Shown: positions 11,505-23,452, counted from the stretch's first letter. The stretch is DNA of 64,000 nt from Zerene cesonia (GCF_012273895.1 NC_052116.1:8990001-9054000); one strand, 5' to 3'. Numbers and translations: made by a program. Notes: generated from the letters alone by a model not told the origin.

Positions 11505-11932
11505 CAGTGAAACCTGGTTAAGTGAGACATCCAAGGGACCTGCAATGTCGTTTCACTTATAGAGGTATTCCACTTACCCAGTGTCTCAGATATACAGGTA
11601 TAAATCAATATCTGTCTCATTTACAGAGGTAATTGAAGCTCAAAATTTGTACTTACGTACTTGAAATTACGTGTGGAATTTGTGGGTAGAATAAGAATGA
11701 GTAAACAAACAATATTATCTCAGTTACAGAGGTTTATGCATATAAAATTTACTCGCTGTCTCAGTTATAGAGGTAACTATGATGATAAATCGAAAGAACA
11801 AATCCCAGATATAGAGGTTTACCTCGTCCCACTAACAGAGGTAATTCAGTGCCAAAGTGTTGGGACCTCAGCATGAGTTCCAGTTATGGAGGTTTCTCAC
11901 TTATCCAGGTCCCACTTAACCAAGTTTCACTG
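11505..11932. mobile_element. 428-bp MITE with Tc1/mariner-type ends and internal iterations
   Basis: The terminal inverted repeats begin CAGTGAAACCTGGTTAAGTG on the left and CAGTGAAACTTGGTTAAGTG on the right (24 bp, 2 mismatches), flanked by TA at 11503-11504 and 11933-11934. TA target sites and CAGT ends are typical of the IS630/Tc1/mariner superfamily, perhaps pogo-like. The interior has about eight degenerate copies of a CAGTTAYAGAGGTAA-like word (near 11550, 11584, 11614, 11718, 11760, 11804, 11829 and 11877). It encodes no transposase, so it would need one from elsewhere. Confidence 0.8.
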
Positions 11933-11934
11933 TA

Positions 11935-12659
11935 AGTTGTATCTCTATGTTTCGAGATATGCGCAATATATAAAGCGCTATATATACTAGCCAATATACG
12001 GAATGCAAAGCAAATATACGGGAATAATTACAAACAAAGAGTTCCTACAATACCATTCTAATTATTCGCAGTGGAAATATGATCGATAGAAATGAATTCA
12101 GACTGTTTTGCATGACCTAATTGCAACAACGGTACGCAATTAAAAAGCGAACGTAGAGCATATTTCATAATTTCCCTGTATAACTCCAAATCACGTTACA
12201 GTAATTCCAATACAGAGATAAATATCAAGTCAAAAGGGAATTAAGTGATCTAAATAATTATTCTGAAAACGAAATTGTGGTAGCGAATGCGAGAGTCTTT
12301 AATCAGAATTCTTCATCTTGTTAGAGCAGAATTACAGCACTTAAACCAACAAGAGCGAGTTTTTATAATGTTCTCGCTATCCTGGAAATCTCCACGGCTT
12401 CTTAATCCCTAAAGTGGAACGACGTTGGGCCGAGCGTCGCATTGAATACCTAGTATGCGCTAATTTCTCGTTTCATACAAGAAACCTATAAATTTACATA
12501 TTACATTATTTGAGCACTTTACCTACATCGTAAATATATTTCCATGCACCACAAAGCATCGATTGACTTTCACAGTGACAAATCGCGTAGAGCTTCAAAG
12601 AGCCGCCCACCACTCAGCTGAAAATCAATCGATAGTGCATCGTACTATTCCTGACGATA
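11935..12659. other. Intergenic, nothing recognised
   Basis: AT-rich sequence between the MITE and a CpG-rich repeat. The only ORFs are short and show no motif. Confidence 0.5.
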
Positions 12660-12775
12660 CCCACTACTGTTCCCACGTGCTGCTGAATGGAGCACGTGGG
12701 GTGCGGCCGCTCGATACAGCGGAGGCTGCGCGGTGGGCTCGCGCCCGGCATCTCGTTTATTAGGGCTGCCACCGA
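12660..12775 (-). repeat. CpG-rich dispersed repeat with E-box hairpin
   Basis: In minus orientation it contains GCGCAGCCTCCGC, TATCGAGCGG and CACGTGCTCCATTCA. The plus-oriented copy at 34700-34835 has the same words with small changes. A 10-bp inverted repeat CCCACGTGCT / AGCACGTGGG lies at 12672-12700. The GC content is far above the flanks. The family is not recognised. Confidence 0.6.
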
Positions 12776-12885
12776 CGGATTTTTAAAGTTGACTTTTTGA
12801 TTTTGGAACATTTTAAAAGTATTTAGTGGGAATATAGCCAGGTTGAATATAATCAAAAGAATTGATATTTGTCGAGTTATCATAA

Positions 12886-14052
12886 TTTAATTTAATTTTT
12901 ATCTATTTAATTCCGCCTTGCTCGAGGGCACTACGCCTGAAGCATGGAGCAGGAGTGTGGTTGTTCTGTTCTTCAAAAAGNNNNNNNNNNNNNNNNNNNN
13001 NNNNNNNNNNNNNNNNNNNNNNNNNNNNNNNNNNNNNNNNNNNNNNNNNNNNNNNNNNNNNNNNNNNNNNNNNNNNNNNNNNNNNNNNNNNNNNNNNNNN
13101 NNNNNNNNNNNNNNNNNNNNNNNNNNNNNNNNNNNNNNNNNNNNNNNNNNNNNNNNNNNNNNNNNNNNNNNNNNNNNNNNNNNNNNNNNNNNNNNNNNNN
13201 NNNNNNNNNNNNNNNNNNNNNNNNNNNNNNNNNNNNNNNNNNNNNNNNNNNNNNNNNNNNNNNNNNNNNNNNNNNNNNNNNNNNNNNNNNNNNNNNNNNN
13301 NNNNNNNNNNNNNNNNNNNNNNNNNNNNNNNNNNNNNNNNNNNNNNNNNNNNNNNNNNNNNNNNNNNNNNNNNNNNNNNNNNNNNNNNNNNNNNNNNNNN
13401 NNNNNNNNNNNNNNNNNNNNNNNNNNNNNNNNNNNNNNNNNNNNNNNNNNNNNNNNNNNNNNNNNNNNNNNNNNNNNNNNNNNNNNNNNNNNNNNNNNNN
13501 NNNNNNNNNNNNNNNNNNNNNNNNNNNNNNNNNNNNNNNNNNNNNNNNNNNNNNNNNNNNNNNNNNNNNNNNNNNNNNNNNNNNNNNNNNNNNNNNNNNN
13601 NNNNNNNNNNNNNNNNNNNNNNNNNNNNNNNNNNNNNNNNNNNNNNNNNNNNNNNNNNNNNNNNNNNNNNNNNNNNNNNNNNNNNNNNNNNNNNNNNNNN
13701 NNNNNNNNNNNNNNNNNNNNNNNNNNNNNNNNNNNNNNNNNNNNNNNNNNNNNNNNNNNNNNNNNNNNNNNNNNNNNNNNNNNNNNNNNNNNNNNNNNNN
13801 NNNNNNNNNNNNNNNNNNNNNNNNNNNNNNNNNNNNNNNNNNNNNNNNNNNNNNNNNNNNNNNNNNNNNNNNNNNNNNNNNNNNNNNNNNNNNNNNNNNN
13901 NNNNNNNNNNNNNNNNNNNNNNNNNNNNNNNNNNNNNNNNNNNNNNNNNNNNNNNNNNNNNNNNNNNNNNNNNNNNNNNNCAGTGACCGGTCGTGGTGGA
14001 AATCTTTGAGGGAGGCCTTTGTCCAGCAGTGGACGTCCCACGGCTGAAACGA
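12886..14052 (+). pseudogene. 5'-truncated RTE-type LINE, interrupted by assembly gap
   Basis: Left of the gap the frame reads LLEGTTPEAW and then VVVLFFKK, matching the start of a non-LTR reverse transcriptase domain (family pattern 'IPxxWxxSxxxPxxKKGD'). Right of the gap a frame ends DRSWWKSLREAFVQQW, then TSHG and a stop at 14045-14047, the typical RTE C-terminus. A 13-bp direct repeat CGAGTTATCATAA flanks the element (12873-12885 and 14053-14065), which fits a target-site duplication and puts the LINE 3' end only a few bases after the stop. The true internal length is unknown. Confidence 0.7.
12981..13980. other. Assembly gap of exactly 1,000 N
   Basis: The run is exactly 1,000 undetermined bases, which suggests a placeholder rather than a measured length. 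Both flanks belong to one LINE, so the missing bases are probably LINE sequence. Confidence 0.95.
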
Positions 14053-14065
14053 CGAGTTATCATAA

Positions 14066-16070
14066 ACGATATTGAATTGCATTATATTTCTTTATAGATA
14101 TCTACCAACTGTTAGTGTCTGTAATAAAACCTATAATTTGTAACTACATTCTTGCAAATAAATATAGTTTGAATTTAAATTTGTCATAAATCTGCTTTGA
14201 GATTTTTCTTTCAATCAAAATTTAACTTAATATCAATATATTTTAGTTCTAATTGTATATAAACACTAGCATACAGGTTCAGATCATTTAACACACTAGA
14301 CCACTTGATACATTCGATACGTGCCACAGCCCTACCCACGACCAATCACAGTTGACCCGCCGCGCTCTCATAACTAATGAAACATTTGAGTACTACTTAA
14401 AAGCCCGGAGCTCAAGCAAAGTGGATAAGCGGTGGTTATGCACAGATACAAATTACGATACTCGAGCCCCGGTGATATATATGACGGATTTAACAGATTC
14501 GAGCTAACGTCGGCATCCATCACAGCGCGTGACGGGGAGACGATAGAGAAATAACAAGTAGACGTATACAACGCTCATAAACAAACCATAAATCATAAAC
14601 GCTGTAAGCGGAATGAACGTTCAGCTACATTACTCTTCCTGCACTCTTTCTATGAATTGCTAATTTTAATGGATCGGGAAATCTAACAAGGTAAACTTCA
14701 AGACATTAAAGGCTACCCTGAATACATACTATTACAAAAACCTAATAAAACTCCAAGAACAAACGACTATTCCGCAGTTAGCGTTTAAACATTAAAGCGC
14801 TGGAGCGATTCGAACAATTTCAATGGCTCTGCAAACAAATTTCTGTAAAAGCGTCTCAGCACATCAATTGTACTCGTCTCGAAATGTAACAAACACAAGA
14901 TCGCCGAGTTGATCTGATCGCGGCGGCAAAAAGAGCAAAACGGGAACACGTACCGACCGGCCGGCCAATAAAGCGCGTTGTTTATGGCCGCGTCACAGCA
15001 TTACAGTGCTGACTTACGACGTAAATAGTGAGATGGAGACGATATTCAAATTCAAATATTTTTTTATTCGCCGACCGTATGTTTTTTTGTAGTTACTTCA
15101 AATTCTGCTTTGTGGGATATTTTTTTCTTTCTATTCTTGCATATAAACGCAAAATCTATATATATAATTGTTATATCACAATATAAATTACCATGCTCCT
15201 ACGATACGGCTTGAGCGATTCTCATGAAACTTTGTGTACATATCGGGCAGGTCTGAGAATCGCCCAACATCTATTTCATCATTTTCATAATCCTAAATAA
15301 TAAAAGTAAGGTAGAACAGCGTTTCACGAAACAGCTGGTAAACATATAAAATTATTTACAACAACAAAAAAAGCAATTTCTAGAAAAGGACTTCCCTAGC
15401 AGCGTCTCGTCTTTATTAGAAGTCCAAGAATTTCTTAATAATGAAATGAAAAGAATTGCAAGAGCCAGTTACACCACTGATTAAATTGCTCAGCGCTGTT
15501 CTAGAGCTAATCTAGACACATTTCAGTAAAACTACCGCTAACATGGCACAAGACTTAAGCAACGCTAAAGTAACCCTTCACCGAGAAACCCAGATATGTA
15601 GAACATGGTAAGCAATTAGGATTTCAATCGCGATATGAATCTTGCCTTTGAACATAATTCTATAATCATTGAACGGAATCTGTTATAAAACGATAACTTG
15701 TTTGTGAAAATAACAATATGAAAACAACACCATAAAAATCAATAAAGAATTACCCTAAGCGCTGTATAACATCGCACTTGTAAAGACTCCAAATTCGTCG
15801 TCACGTTTAATTGAGATCGCACTTGATAAACCGACATGAGCTCTTGTAAAATCTATCGTTACACCAATTTAACATCGAATATTGTTTGACAAATATTACT
15901 CAAAAGCGAAGCAGTGGGTGTTCAAAACATTATAGGTACTTAACGTATCGAATTTATTTATATGTGTGCATATTACGGTGTCTCTTGTGATTCTGAATCA
16001 TAATTGTCCTGCCAGAATAACAAATCTAACTCCAGAACGGTTAAATACAAAGGCACATTACACTAATGTA
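14066..16070. other. Intergenic, one Helitron-like copy and a GC-rich patch
   Basis: No coding exon is supported. A patch at about 14890-15010 is much richer in GC than its surroundings and looks unique (GATCGCCGAGTTGATC, CGGCCGGCCAATAAAGCG), without an ORF. A decayed Helitron-like copy lies at 15159-15330. Confidence 0.5.
15159..15330 (+). mobile_element. Helitron-like element, family G2, decayed
   Basis: Shares TACGGCTTGAGCGATTCTCA, GGTCTGAGAATCG, CATCTATTTCAT and GTAAGGTAGAACAGCGTTT with the two near-identical 179-bp copies at 22878 and 61499, in the opposite orientation. The CTAG end is lost. Confidence 0.6.
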
Positions 16071-16092
16071 CTATCAAATCATGATTTGATAG
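16071..16092. repeat. Perfect 22-bp palindrome
   Basis: CTATCAAATCA joins TGATTTGATAG with no spacer. It sits 35 bases from the left end of the dispersed repeat at 16127. Confidence 0.75.
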
Positions 16093-16126
16093 TTTTTTGG
16101 CATGGTTTATGGCTTTTTTTTATGTT

Positions 16127-16451
16127 ACAGTCGGCAATAGAGCTGGTGGGTCGCCTGATGGTAAGCGCTACCACCGCCCATGAACATTTGGAGAGGCATA
16201 AGGTCCATTGCAGACCTTACGCCTCTACAAATGGATGCCGACTTTTTGGGAGGGGATTAAGAAAGGATTGGCGATAGGATTAAAGGAAAGGACTGGGAGG
16301 GGTAAGGAAAAGGATATGGGCCTCCGGCTCCCCCACTCACAGAACTAAACACAGCAGAATGCTATTTCACGCCGGTCTTCTGTGGAGGTGTGGTACTTCC
16401 TCGGTGCGAGCTGGCCCAATTCGTGCCGAAGCATGCTCGACTACCACATAC
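16127..16451 (+). repeat. Dispersed repeat, about 325 bp (copy 1)
   Basis: It begins ACAGTCGGCAATAGAGCTGG, has a GGTGGTAGCGCTTACCATCA-like segment, a purine-rich AAGGAAAGGACTGGGAGGGG stretch and GGATATGGGCCTCCGGCTCC, and ends near GCTCGACTACCACATA. The same order occurs on the minus strand at 49599-49942. No conserved reading frame or RNA promoter is evident. A nonautonomous element is likely, but the superfamily is not clear. Confidence 0.7.
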
Positions 16452-19400
16452 CAAATTTACAACGGCATTTTTAATTGTAGAATTTTGTCGTTCGTTTCGT
16501 AGAGATGTATAAACAGAAAGACAATATTTAGAGTTAGAGCGGCAATTGCTTTTTTTAATGTACGAGTCGCCTGATAGTAAGCGACGGATCACGGCCAATA
16601 AATATTTGCAGAGGTAAAAACATTACAAGTGCGTTGCTAGCTTTTTAAAATGAGGGTTGACGACGGGATATAAGGAAATATTAATAAATCCATTCACATA
16701 AATAATATATTTATACACACCCCAAAATAAGTGCTACAATACGCTAAGCAAATAACACTGGATAACCCAAAGGAACAGCAAGAGGCTTCAGTAAACTAAC
16801 GAAATACGCTAAGCCGTCCACGGTTCACGTCCAATATTCTATTTTCTAGGTAGGCTTAATAGGAGCTCAGGAGAAGCCATCCTATCTGATCATTCCAGAC
16901 TTAAACCTTCTTTACAAGCCTTGCCTGTCCCAATAAACTCCAATATAGGAATGTATGGAAGAGATTAACCTTTGGCGTGTCTTTGGCATGTCAATATTTT
17001 ATTTTATTTAATTTTATTTTATTATTGGCGAATTTGTTACAAAAAACCTGTTCTTGCACTAGCTTCACTCGCGTTGGTGCCTGGATAATCAACCGTTGTG
17101 CTGAATCTGGATTATTATCCATCTCTGTGTACGAAAGTCGTCTGTCCGATAAACCGCTTTTGGAAAGAGAAACAAACAACCGTCCATCTATCCATCCATC
17201 ATAAACATCTGCGTAATACTACTATTTTCATAGATCAAAGGCCCATCTAAGCATGGTTAATGAAAAACACAATAAGATTTTTTTTTATTATTCAAGTATG
17301 AATAATGCCTGTATTAATTTTTTCAAGTATCTGACGTTTTCAAAAAAAAATAATGTAGACACTAATCTCATCAAAAACTTAGTTTTAAAAGAGAGAGCCA
17401 AGTTCAATACAAAAATTATGTGCCAAAAAAGTGGAGATTTAAGTTCCAAGTTCTATGGTATACTATGTCCGCTAAAGTACTATAATATATAAGTCCTCGT
17501 TTCGACACCAACCGCTTTAAGTAGTTAAAATCATTACCAGGTGCTGAAATTTACTTTGAATATGGATTATATTAGAAACTAAGGGCTTATAAATAAACAG
17601 ATTAAGCTTTCCTGCATTTACTTAAGAATGCTTATATCGTTGCTTTATTTTAAAATACAAATTTGTGTTAGGGTAATGTAGGTGAAATGCTAAAAAGGTT
17701 GGAATTTAAACCACCTGATAATTCTGGTTGAAATAATATTAATGTTCCCGTCCAATTTGCTAAACAATCTCCATTAAAAAGCTCTCCTAAACTTGTCTAG
17801 TTGCAAGAATAAATATTAGACTTACAGTTAATTACTGTGATCAAATATGTACGTTAGCACAGTGGCAATTTACATTAGTTTACTTCGCGACGTAAAGAAG
17901 TTTAAAGCAACCGGAGTAGTTGGGCACAAGACGGAACGCATTGCAAGGATTCCAGAATTTTCCACGACAGAAATTAACCCGATTCTTGACTGAATAACTC
18001 CTTATGGTCTGCAGCTAACAGTCTGTACTTCTATGCTATACAGAAAAGAAAGAAAATTTATTTAGAAGCTATTTTTTGCATGTAGTCAACGTTGTTTTGT
18101 TTTGTGTGATTTTATTTGGCTATACGCATAGCGTATCCCCTATTACACCCCTTTTTACTGTATGCACTACAAAAACTAGAAAAATTATGCCCACAGAGTC
18201 TAAATTTCTGCTGAATTAAAATTTAACATTCGATCACGCAAAATCTTACGCCATTTGGCCGTGAACATTTTTACAACACATTGTGAACATTAAGACATAC
18301 ACAATACGTAGGGCGCACAAATATCAACTCGTCAAACGTTACAATATACTCGACATTCTATAGTTATCTGAAGGGATGATACAGTATCAAATCCAAAATA
18401 TTATATCACACAAACAAAACACGCATTTGTCAACCCAAAACATAAAATTCTCAAGTGGAAGAATATATTTTATGTCCCGAACTACAAACAGCGTTATTGT
18501 GACGGGAAACTGGGTTAGATCTATTTTATAGGAATTAAGATTACTCCAGTTTAACGACTGATTTTATGGACAGACTTCGTTCCTTTGTTTTTACTATTTT
18601 ATTATACTTTTGTTCAAACACTGATTGCATTACCTGATAGTGACGACAAGGCATCCTCCATAAATCACAAAAGGATTTTTAGTTCTTATAATTACCAAAT
18701 AAAATGAGTGTTGCATTCAACAATTTAGAATTTCAGATATCACATACATCTATTCCCATTTCAATAAAATTATCATGCAAACAGTAAGAACAACACAAAT
18801 TACATTAATTTAATATTATTATAAGTATTGGATATACAAATACAACGCGCTACATTTTAACATCGCAACTTCGCAGAATCAGTTTTATATGGTGATTTTA
18901 TGTACCATAAAGTTTATTTATATTTATTGGAATTCTAAGTATATGTAAGAACTATACATAGTTATTATTAATACACGGTTGGAAGACAATGTGAATACAA
19001 ATTTGTATTTATAATGGTAACTAAAGAGCTTTCGATTACAATAAACATTACATTATCTCATTGATAAAAACAAACAATATCATTCATTTGAATACATTTT
19101 GTTCATTTTATGGGAATCATTATTATGTTGCAATATCTATCCAATCCAACTATGCAATTATGACTTTATTTATAACTGAAGAGGTTGTTTGTTTTATCGC
19201 GCTATTCTCAGGAACTACGAGACCGATTACAAAAATTGTTTCACTGCTAGCCATTTCCATTTTTCGCGGCGTGACATTCCGCGACCCATTTCCCCCGATT
19301 CCGCTCACATTCCAGCATATTCCAGAAGTCCAAAGCGGATCCAGTACGCCACAATAAAAGCATTATCTCCAGCCATTGTGACACTCGCAGACACTGTTCA

Positions 19401-20185
19401 GGCGACACACTTTCGCTGTTTACTCCCATGCTTTGTGTTGCTTTTGGCGAATTGCGGATTTACCGGCGCACTGTAATCCGGCTAGTTCATCTGAAGTTTT
19501 ATCAAACGGTGGACTGGTTTTTTGAAACGTTACTTTATTTGCATTTGACGGATGTAAAACAGGCTCGGAGTGGATGTATGTAAATATCATGTCCATTTTG
19601 GAACCTATTCCAAGTCAATTAAGCCAGTTCTACTATCGAAATATAGTGACTGACATAAGTAGGTATATTTAGTAACACTATATTTAGTATAAAAGGAATC
19701 CTAATTGATGCAAGTGAAAGAAGGAAAACCTGAAACAATCACTACTACATACCGAGCAAAATTAATTAAACTTACAACAAACATACGAATAACAAACCCT
19801 GAAAACGAAGCAATAAATATTAATTTCTCAAGTTCGTTTATTACAGCTCCGATAAAGTCAACATAAAATAAACGCCAGAGTTGGCAATCAACCGCTCAAA
19901 TCAAGTAGGCCATGATGGAACGTGACTCCATTGAGATATCGCGAACACGTCGCAGTATTTGATAATAAAGGAAATAAATTTCCGATTGGAGATTTAAATG
20001 ATTATGAAAAAGAAGATGGGGTAAATATTGAGCGCAAAAATGTTTCAGATATATCCCCTCGTAGTAGCTAGGGTACCTAGACTTGAGAAGCTAATCGTGT
20101 AAATTGTTATGCAATAAAAAGCTAGCGTTGCATTTTAAGAGATTAGCAACCATTGACATTAGTAGGTACTATAACATTTTACTAC
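16452..20185. other. Intergenic, nothing convincing
   Basis: A short remnant of the dispersed repeat lies at 16555-16620 (GTCGCCTGATAGTAAGCG). A GC-richer patch at 19255-19485 has overlapping short ORFs in several frames but no recognisable protein. The rest is AT-rich. Confidence 0.5.
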
Positions 20186-20340
20186 CGTAGTACATATATA
20201 GCCCTCACATACATATATAGGTTTCTTCAATAAATGGGCTATCTAACACTGAAGGAATTATTCAAATCGGACCAGTAGTTCCTAAAATTTGTATGTTCAA
20301 ACAACAAACAAACTCTTCAGCTTTATAATACTAGTATAGA
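20186..20340 (-). mobile_element. Helitron-like element, family A
   Basis: The plus strand reads AATGGGCTATCTAACACTGA, AATCGGACCAGTAGTTCCT, CAAACTCTTCAGCTTTATAA and CTAGTATAGA, the reverse of the family A 5' end. The 3' CTAG end is decayed. Confidence 0.6.
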
Positions 20341-22877
20341 TTATTTTTATTCAATATGTCTTCACAACATCACCTTAATCTACTACTCACTAAGATACAC
20401 TTTCGAAAAACAAAAAGATGTTATTTGTGAAAAATAATTTATAAAAACTCGATTCCAATAATAAATAAAAATGCAATATCGACCCAAGCGATACCAGTAA
20501 AAAAAAACGAAGGCAATAAATTGGAACATTTCGCTGAGGCTAAATCTGAGTCATTTTATGACTCAGTATTCACACGGGAACCTGACCTTTAATAAAATGC
20601 ATACATTTCGATTTTAATGTGTCAACAGTCAGCTATAAGAAGACAAAAAGTGTGATAAATACCCACTGTTTTGTGCTGCTACTCCTAGCTAAGGAAACTG
20701 TCCAAAGCTTTCATGTTTATGATAAAGTTTCGATGAAGAGAATATGCAAATAATACAAGCCCACTTTTCAATAACCAAAAAAAAAGCAATTTTCGCACGA
20801 GCTGCAGTAACAAAGGTAGATTGTGAAACACGTTCAGAAACATCCAATTTATTTAGAGCAGCAACTTTGTACAGGGTCCAGTAGAGAGGCTTTTCATTAA
20901 TCAGTCACTCTAGCGGCTGGTGCTTTCATAAATCTGTATGTTCCGAAAATCACAATGACAGTCCGGCTCAAAGTTTGGCCCAGTTCACGGCATGCAGTTT
21001 TAATTTCTCTCCATTACGACACGGTAATTGACACGTAAAATATGCTCTCGCGACACTGGTGGGCCGGTATTTGCACTCTTTTGTATTTCAGCTATGCTCT
21101 GGTGCTTTGTCCTATGCAGGAACGAGGTCAAATTCGCAATTCCAGTTTAATTGAAAACATAATTATGCACGGATTACACACAAAACGAAAAGAGAAAGTA
21201 TACCAAGATTGTGACCGAATTTCTGGGATTGCAATTAAGATAATTCGAATTTGTTTTTTATGTATCGTCTCTCCGCATAAACAATTTATTTGAATTTCGG
21301 CTACATTCGGTTATCGGAGAGAAATGTTTCTTTTACTAAGAAATAAATATTAAAATGCTGTAGGTACCGCATAAACATATGCATATTTGTTTAGAAAATT
21401 GTACTTACCCACTCTATTCGGCGACTTGATTTTTTATCAAAATAATACAAAACGACGGTTAATAATAAAATAAAGCTTACCACTTATGTCATCGCCAAAT
21501 ATCAAAGTACACGTAGGTTGATGAACGATCTCAAGACCAATTCCTATTCAGATGTTCGACATGTGGCCAAAGAAATGACCGGAATATGGGTTTAAGTACC
21601 TTTTAAGCCAAAAACATATTCAGCAATTTGACACGCATTTTGTCACTTCTAACGTTTAGCTCATAAATAAACTGTTAAACGGTAATTCTGCAGTATTCAG
21701 AACGCGGGTTTACATCTGCATTTTACAATTTATCCTTCGTTAGAAATGCGCTGTCTGGTCTTTGCCGCTAAGAAACAAGCCTTCTTGAATATCGAGCATA
21801 ATAGCGGGTAAATTCGGTCCAGGCCAGTCACCCGGTCTACATGAACTATTATCCTGATCTCTTGAGAGCCCGCTTTGTCCACAGTCTCTCATAAGACACG
21901 TAACGAACCACTACAGATAATGGATTTTCTCGACCCACTTCGGACATTTTAATTTTGCTCTACACATCGTCACGAAATTAGTAATTACTCACAACTAACG
22001 TGGTGATATACTTGTATAAGTCATATAAATTCAAGTGTAAGTTATAAGAATCCATTAATAAAAAGGCATATTGCCACATATGGAACTACCTTGTACCCTA
22101 ATTTAGACAAAGTTTACCTTAAGCTGTTTTCAATAACTTAATAACATGTTTAATTTTATGGTCCTACGATTGCAAATCTTAAATCTTAAATCCATTTATC
22201 CAGGATATCTACTTATGTCCTGGATGTTAGTACTCAAATCGAGCATAACCTCTTCCTCGCAGCTGACCCTCTATGAAATATGACATACAAATTGACCATT
22301 TGTTTTGAAAGTAGGCCGTCAATTTAGATAATTCTAGCGGCAAAGTGGGCTGAAGATATTTGATTTCACGGAATGATATCATTCTATCAGTTTATATTTT
22401 GCTGAAATATTAAGGTCATTGACTCATGACGCGAAAGGCAAAATAATCAATTATATTTATATTATTTTAGCAATTTTGATATATGTATAATTACGAAATC
22501 TGTATAATTTTGAACCAAACCAAACCAAAGAACTACACAAAACATAGATACATTCCGTATATGTAATTATTTTTTAAGCTAGCACGTATTAATTGCTTTC
22601 ATAAAAGCTTTCTCCGTTCGTTTCATCCTACTCTCAGCGTGGATGCTATAAACCAACCTATTGTCGAGTATTTCAAAATCACTACTATCTAGCCGCTATC
22701 CTCTGGCTACGGCAGCCGTGCTTGAGTGCTTGTCTGAGTGCTTCAAGCGCTGAGGGAATTTCGAAATAAACAGCCAATCCATTAAAATACCAAGGGGATA
22801 GCCAACAAAGCCGGAATTGATGGAAAATTAAACAAAAGACGTTTCCGTCGCCGTATCGTATATAACTTTATAAGATA
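20341..22877. other. Intergenic, nothing convincing
   Basis: Mostly AT-rich unique sequence. Patches of higher GC at about 20930-21120 and 21740-21900 have no coherent frame longer than about 80 codons and no recognisable motif. Confidence 0.5.
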
Positions 22878-23056
22878 CTAGCTGCACCCGACAAACGCTG
22901 TTCTGCCTTACTCTTATCGTTTAGTGATATGAAAAATAGATGTTAGCCGATTCTCAGACCTACCCAATATGCTTACCAAATTTCAGAGGAATCGGTCAAG
23001 CCGTTTCGGAGGAGTATAGAGACTAACATTGTGACACGAGAATTTTATATATAAGA
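22878..23056 (-). mobile_element. Helitron-like element, family G2, intact 179 bp
   Basis: Flanked by A and T (22877, 23057). On the minus strand it starts TCTTATATATAAAATTCTCG and ends GCAGCTAG. It differs from the copy at 61499-61677 at only three positions over the same 179 bases. It is noncoding, so it would depend on a Rep/helicase from an autonomous partner. Confidence 0.75.
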
Positions 23057-23261
23057 TACGTTGAAAGTAATAACATAGGAAGCGTATATTAGAGTAATGA
23101 TAAATTTACAGCTCATGATAAACATACAACAATGACAACATCGTGACACCGAATTCCACTGCCAATTGGTTGTCCCTCATATGCTTGACATTGATCATAT
23201 GGTTGAACAATTTGTGAAAATAAGGAAAGGGTTATGATTAGAAAATGCGTATATGTGTATA

Positions 23262-23452
23262 AAACTGAAAAGTTTGTTAGCTCGAAAGCGACAATCCCAA
23301 AAGCTACTAGGCCGAATCAATAAAATTTGGTATAGATATAGATTGGAACCCGGGAAAAGACTTGAATCCTGGAAATCCCACGGGAACGAAAACCCGGGAT
23401 CTTCTGCATTTCGATTTGAGTACTTGGACAACGCGGGCAGAAAGCTAATGTG
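23262..23452 (+). mobile_element. Helitron-like element, family H, decayed
   Basis: AACTGAAAAGTTTGTTAGC, GGAACCCGGGAAAAGACTTG and TCCCACGGGAACG are followed by ACGCGGGCAGAAAGCTAAT, where related copies end GCTAGT. The overlapping 60-88 codon ORFs on both strands arise from this element. Confidence 0.5.

Noticed and set aside
12899..14082. Six long open frames of 343-386 codons
   Set aside because: They are open only because the 1,000 N bases give no stops. Real coding signal is limited to the LINE ends at the two borders.
16362..16598. Minus-strand ORF of 78 codons, and its relative at 49575-49868
   Set aside because: Both lie within the same dispersed repeat and share sequence only because the DNA repeat is shared; frames are not preserved between copies.
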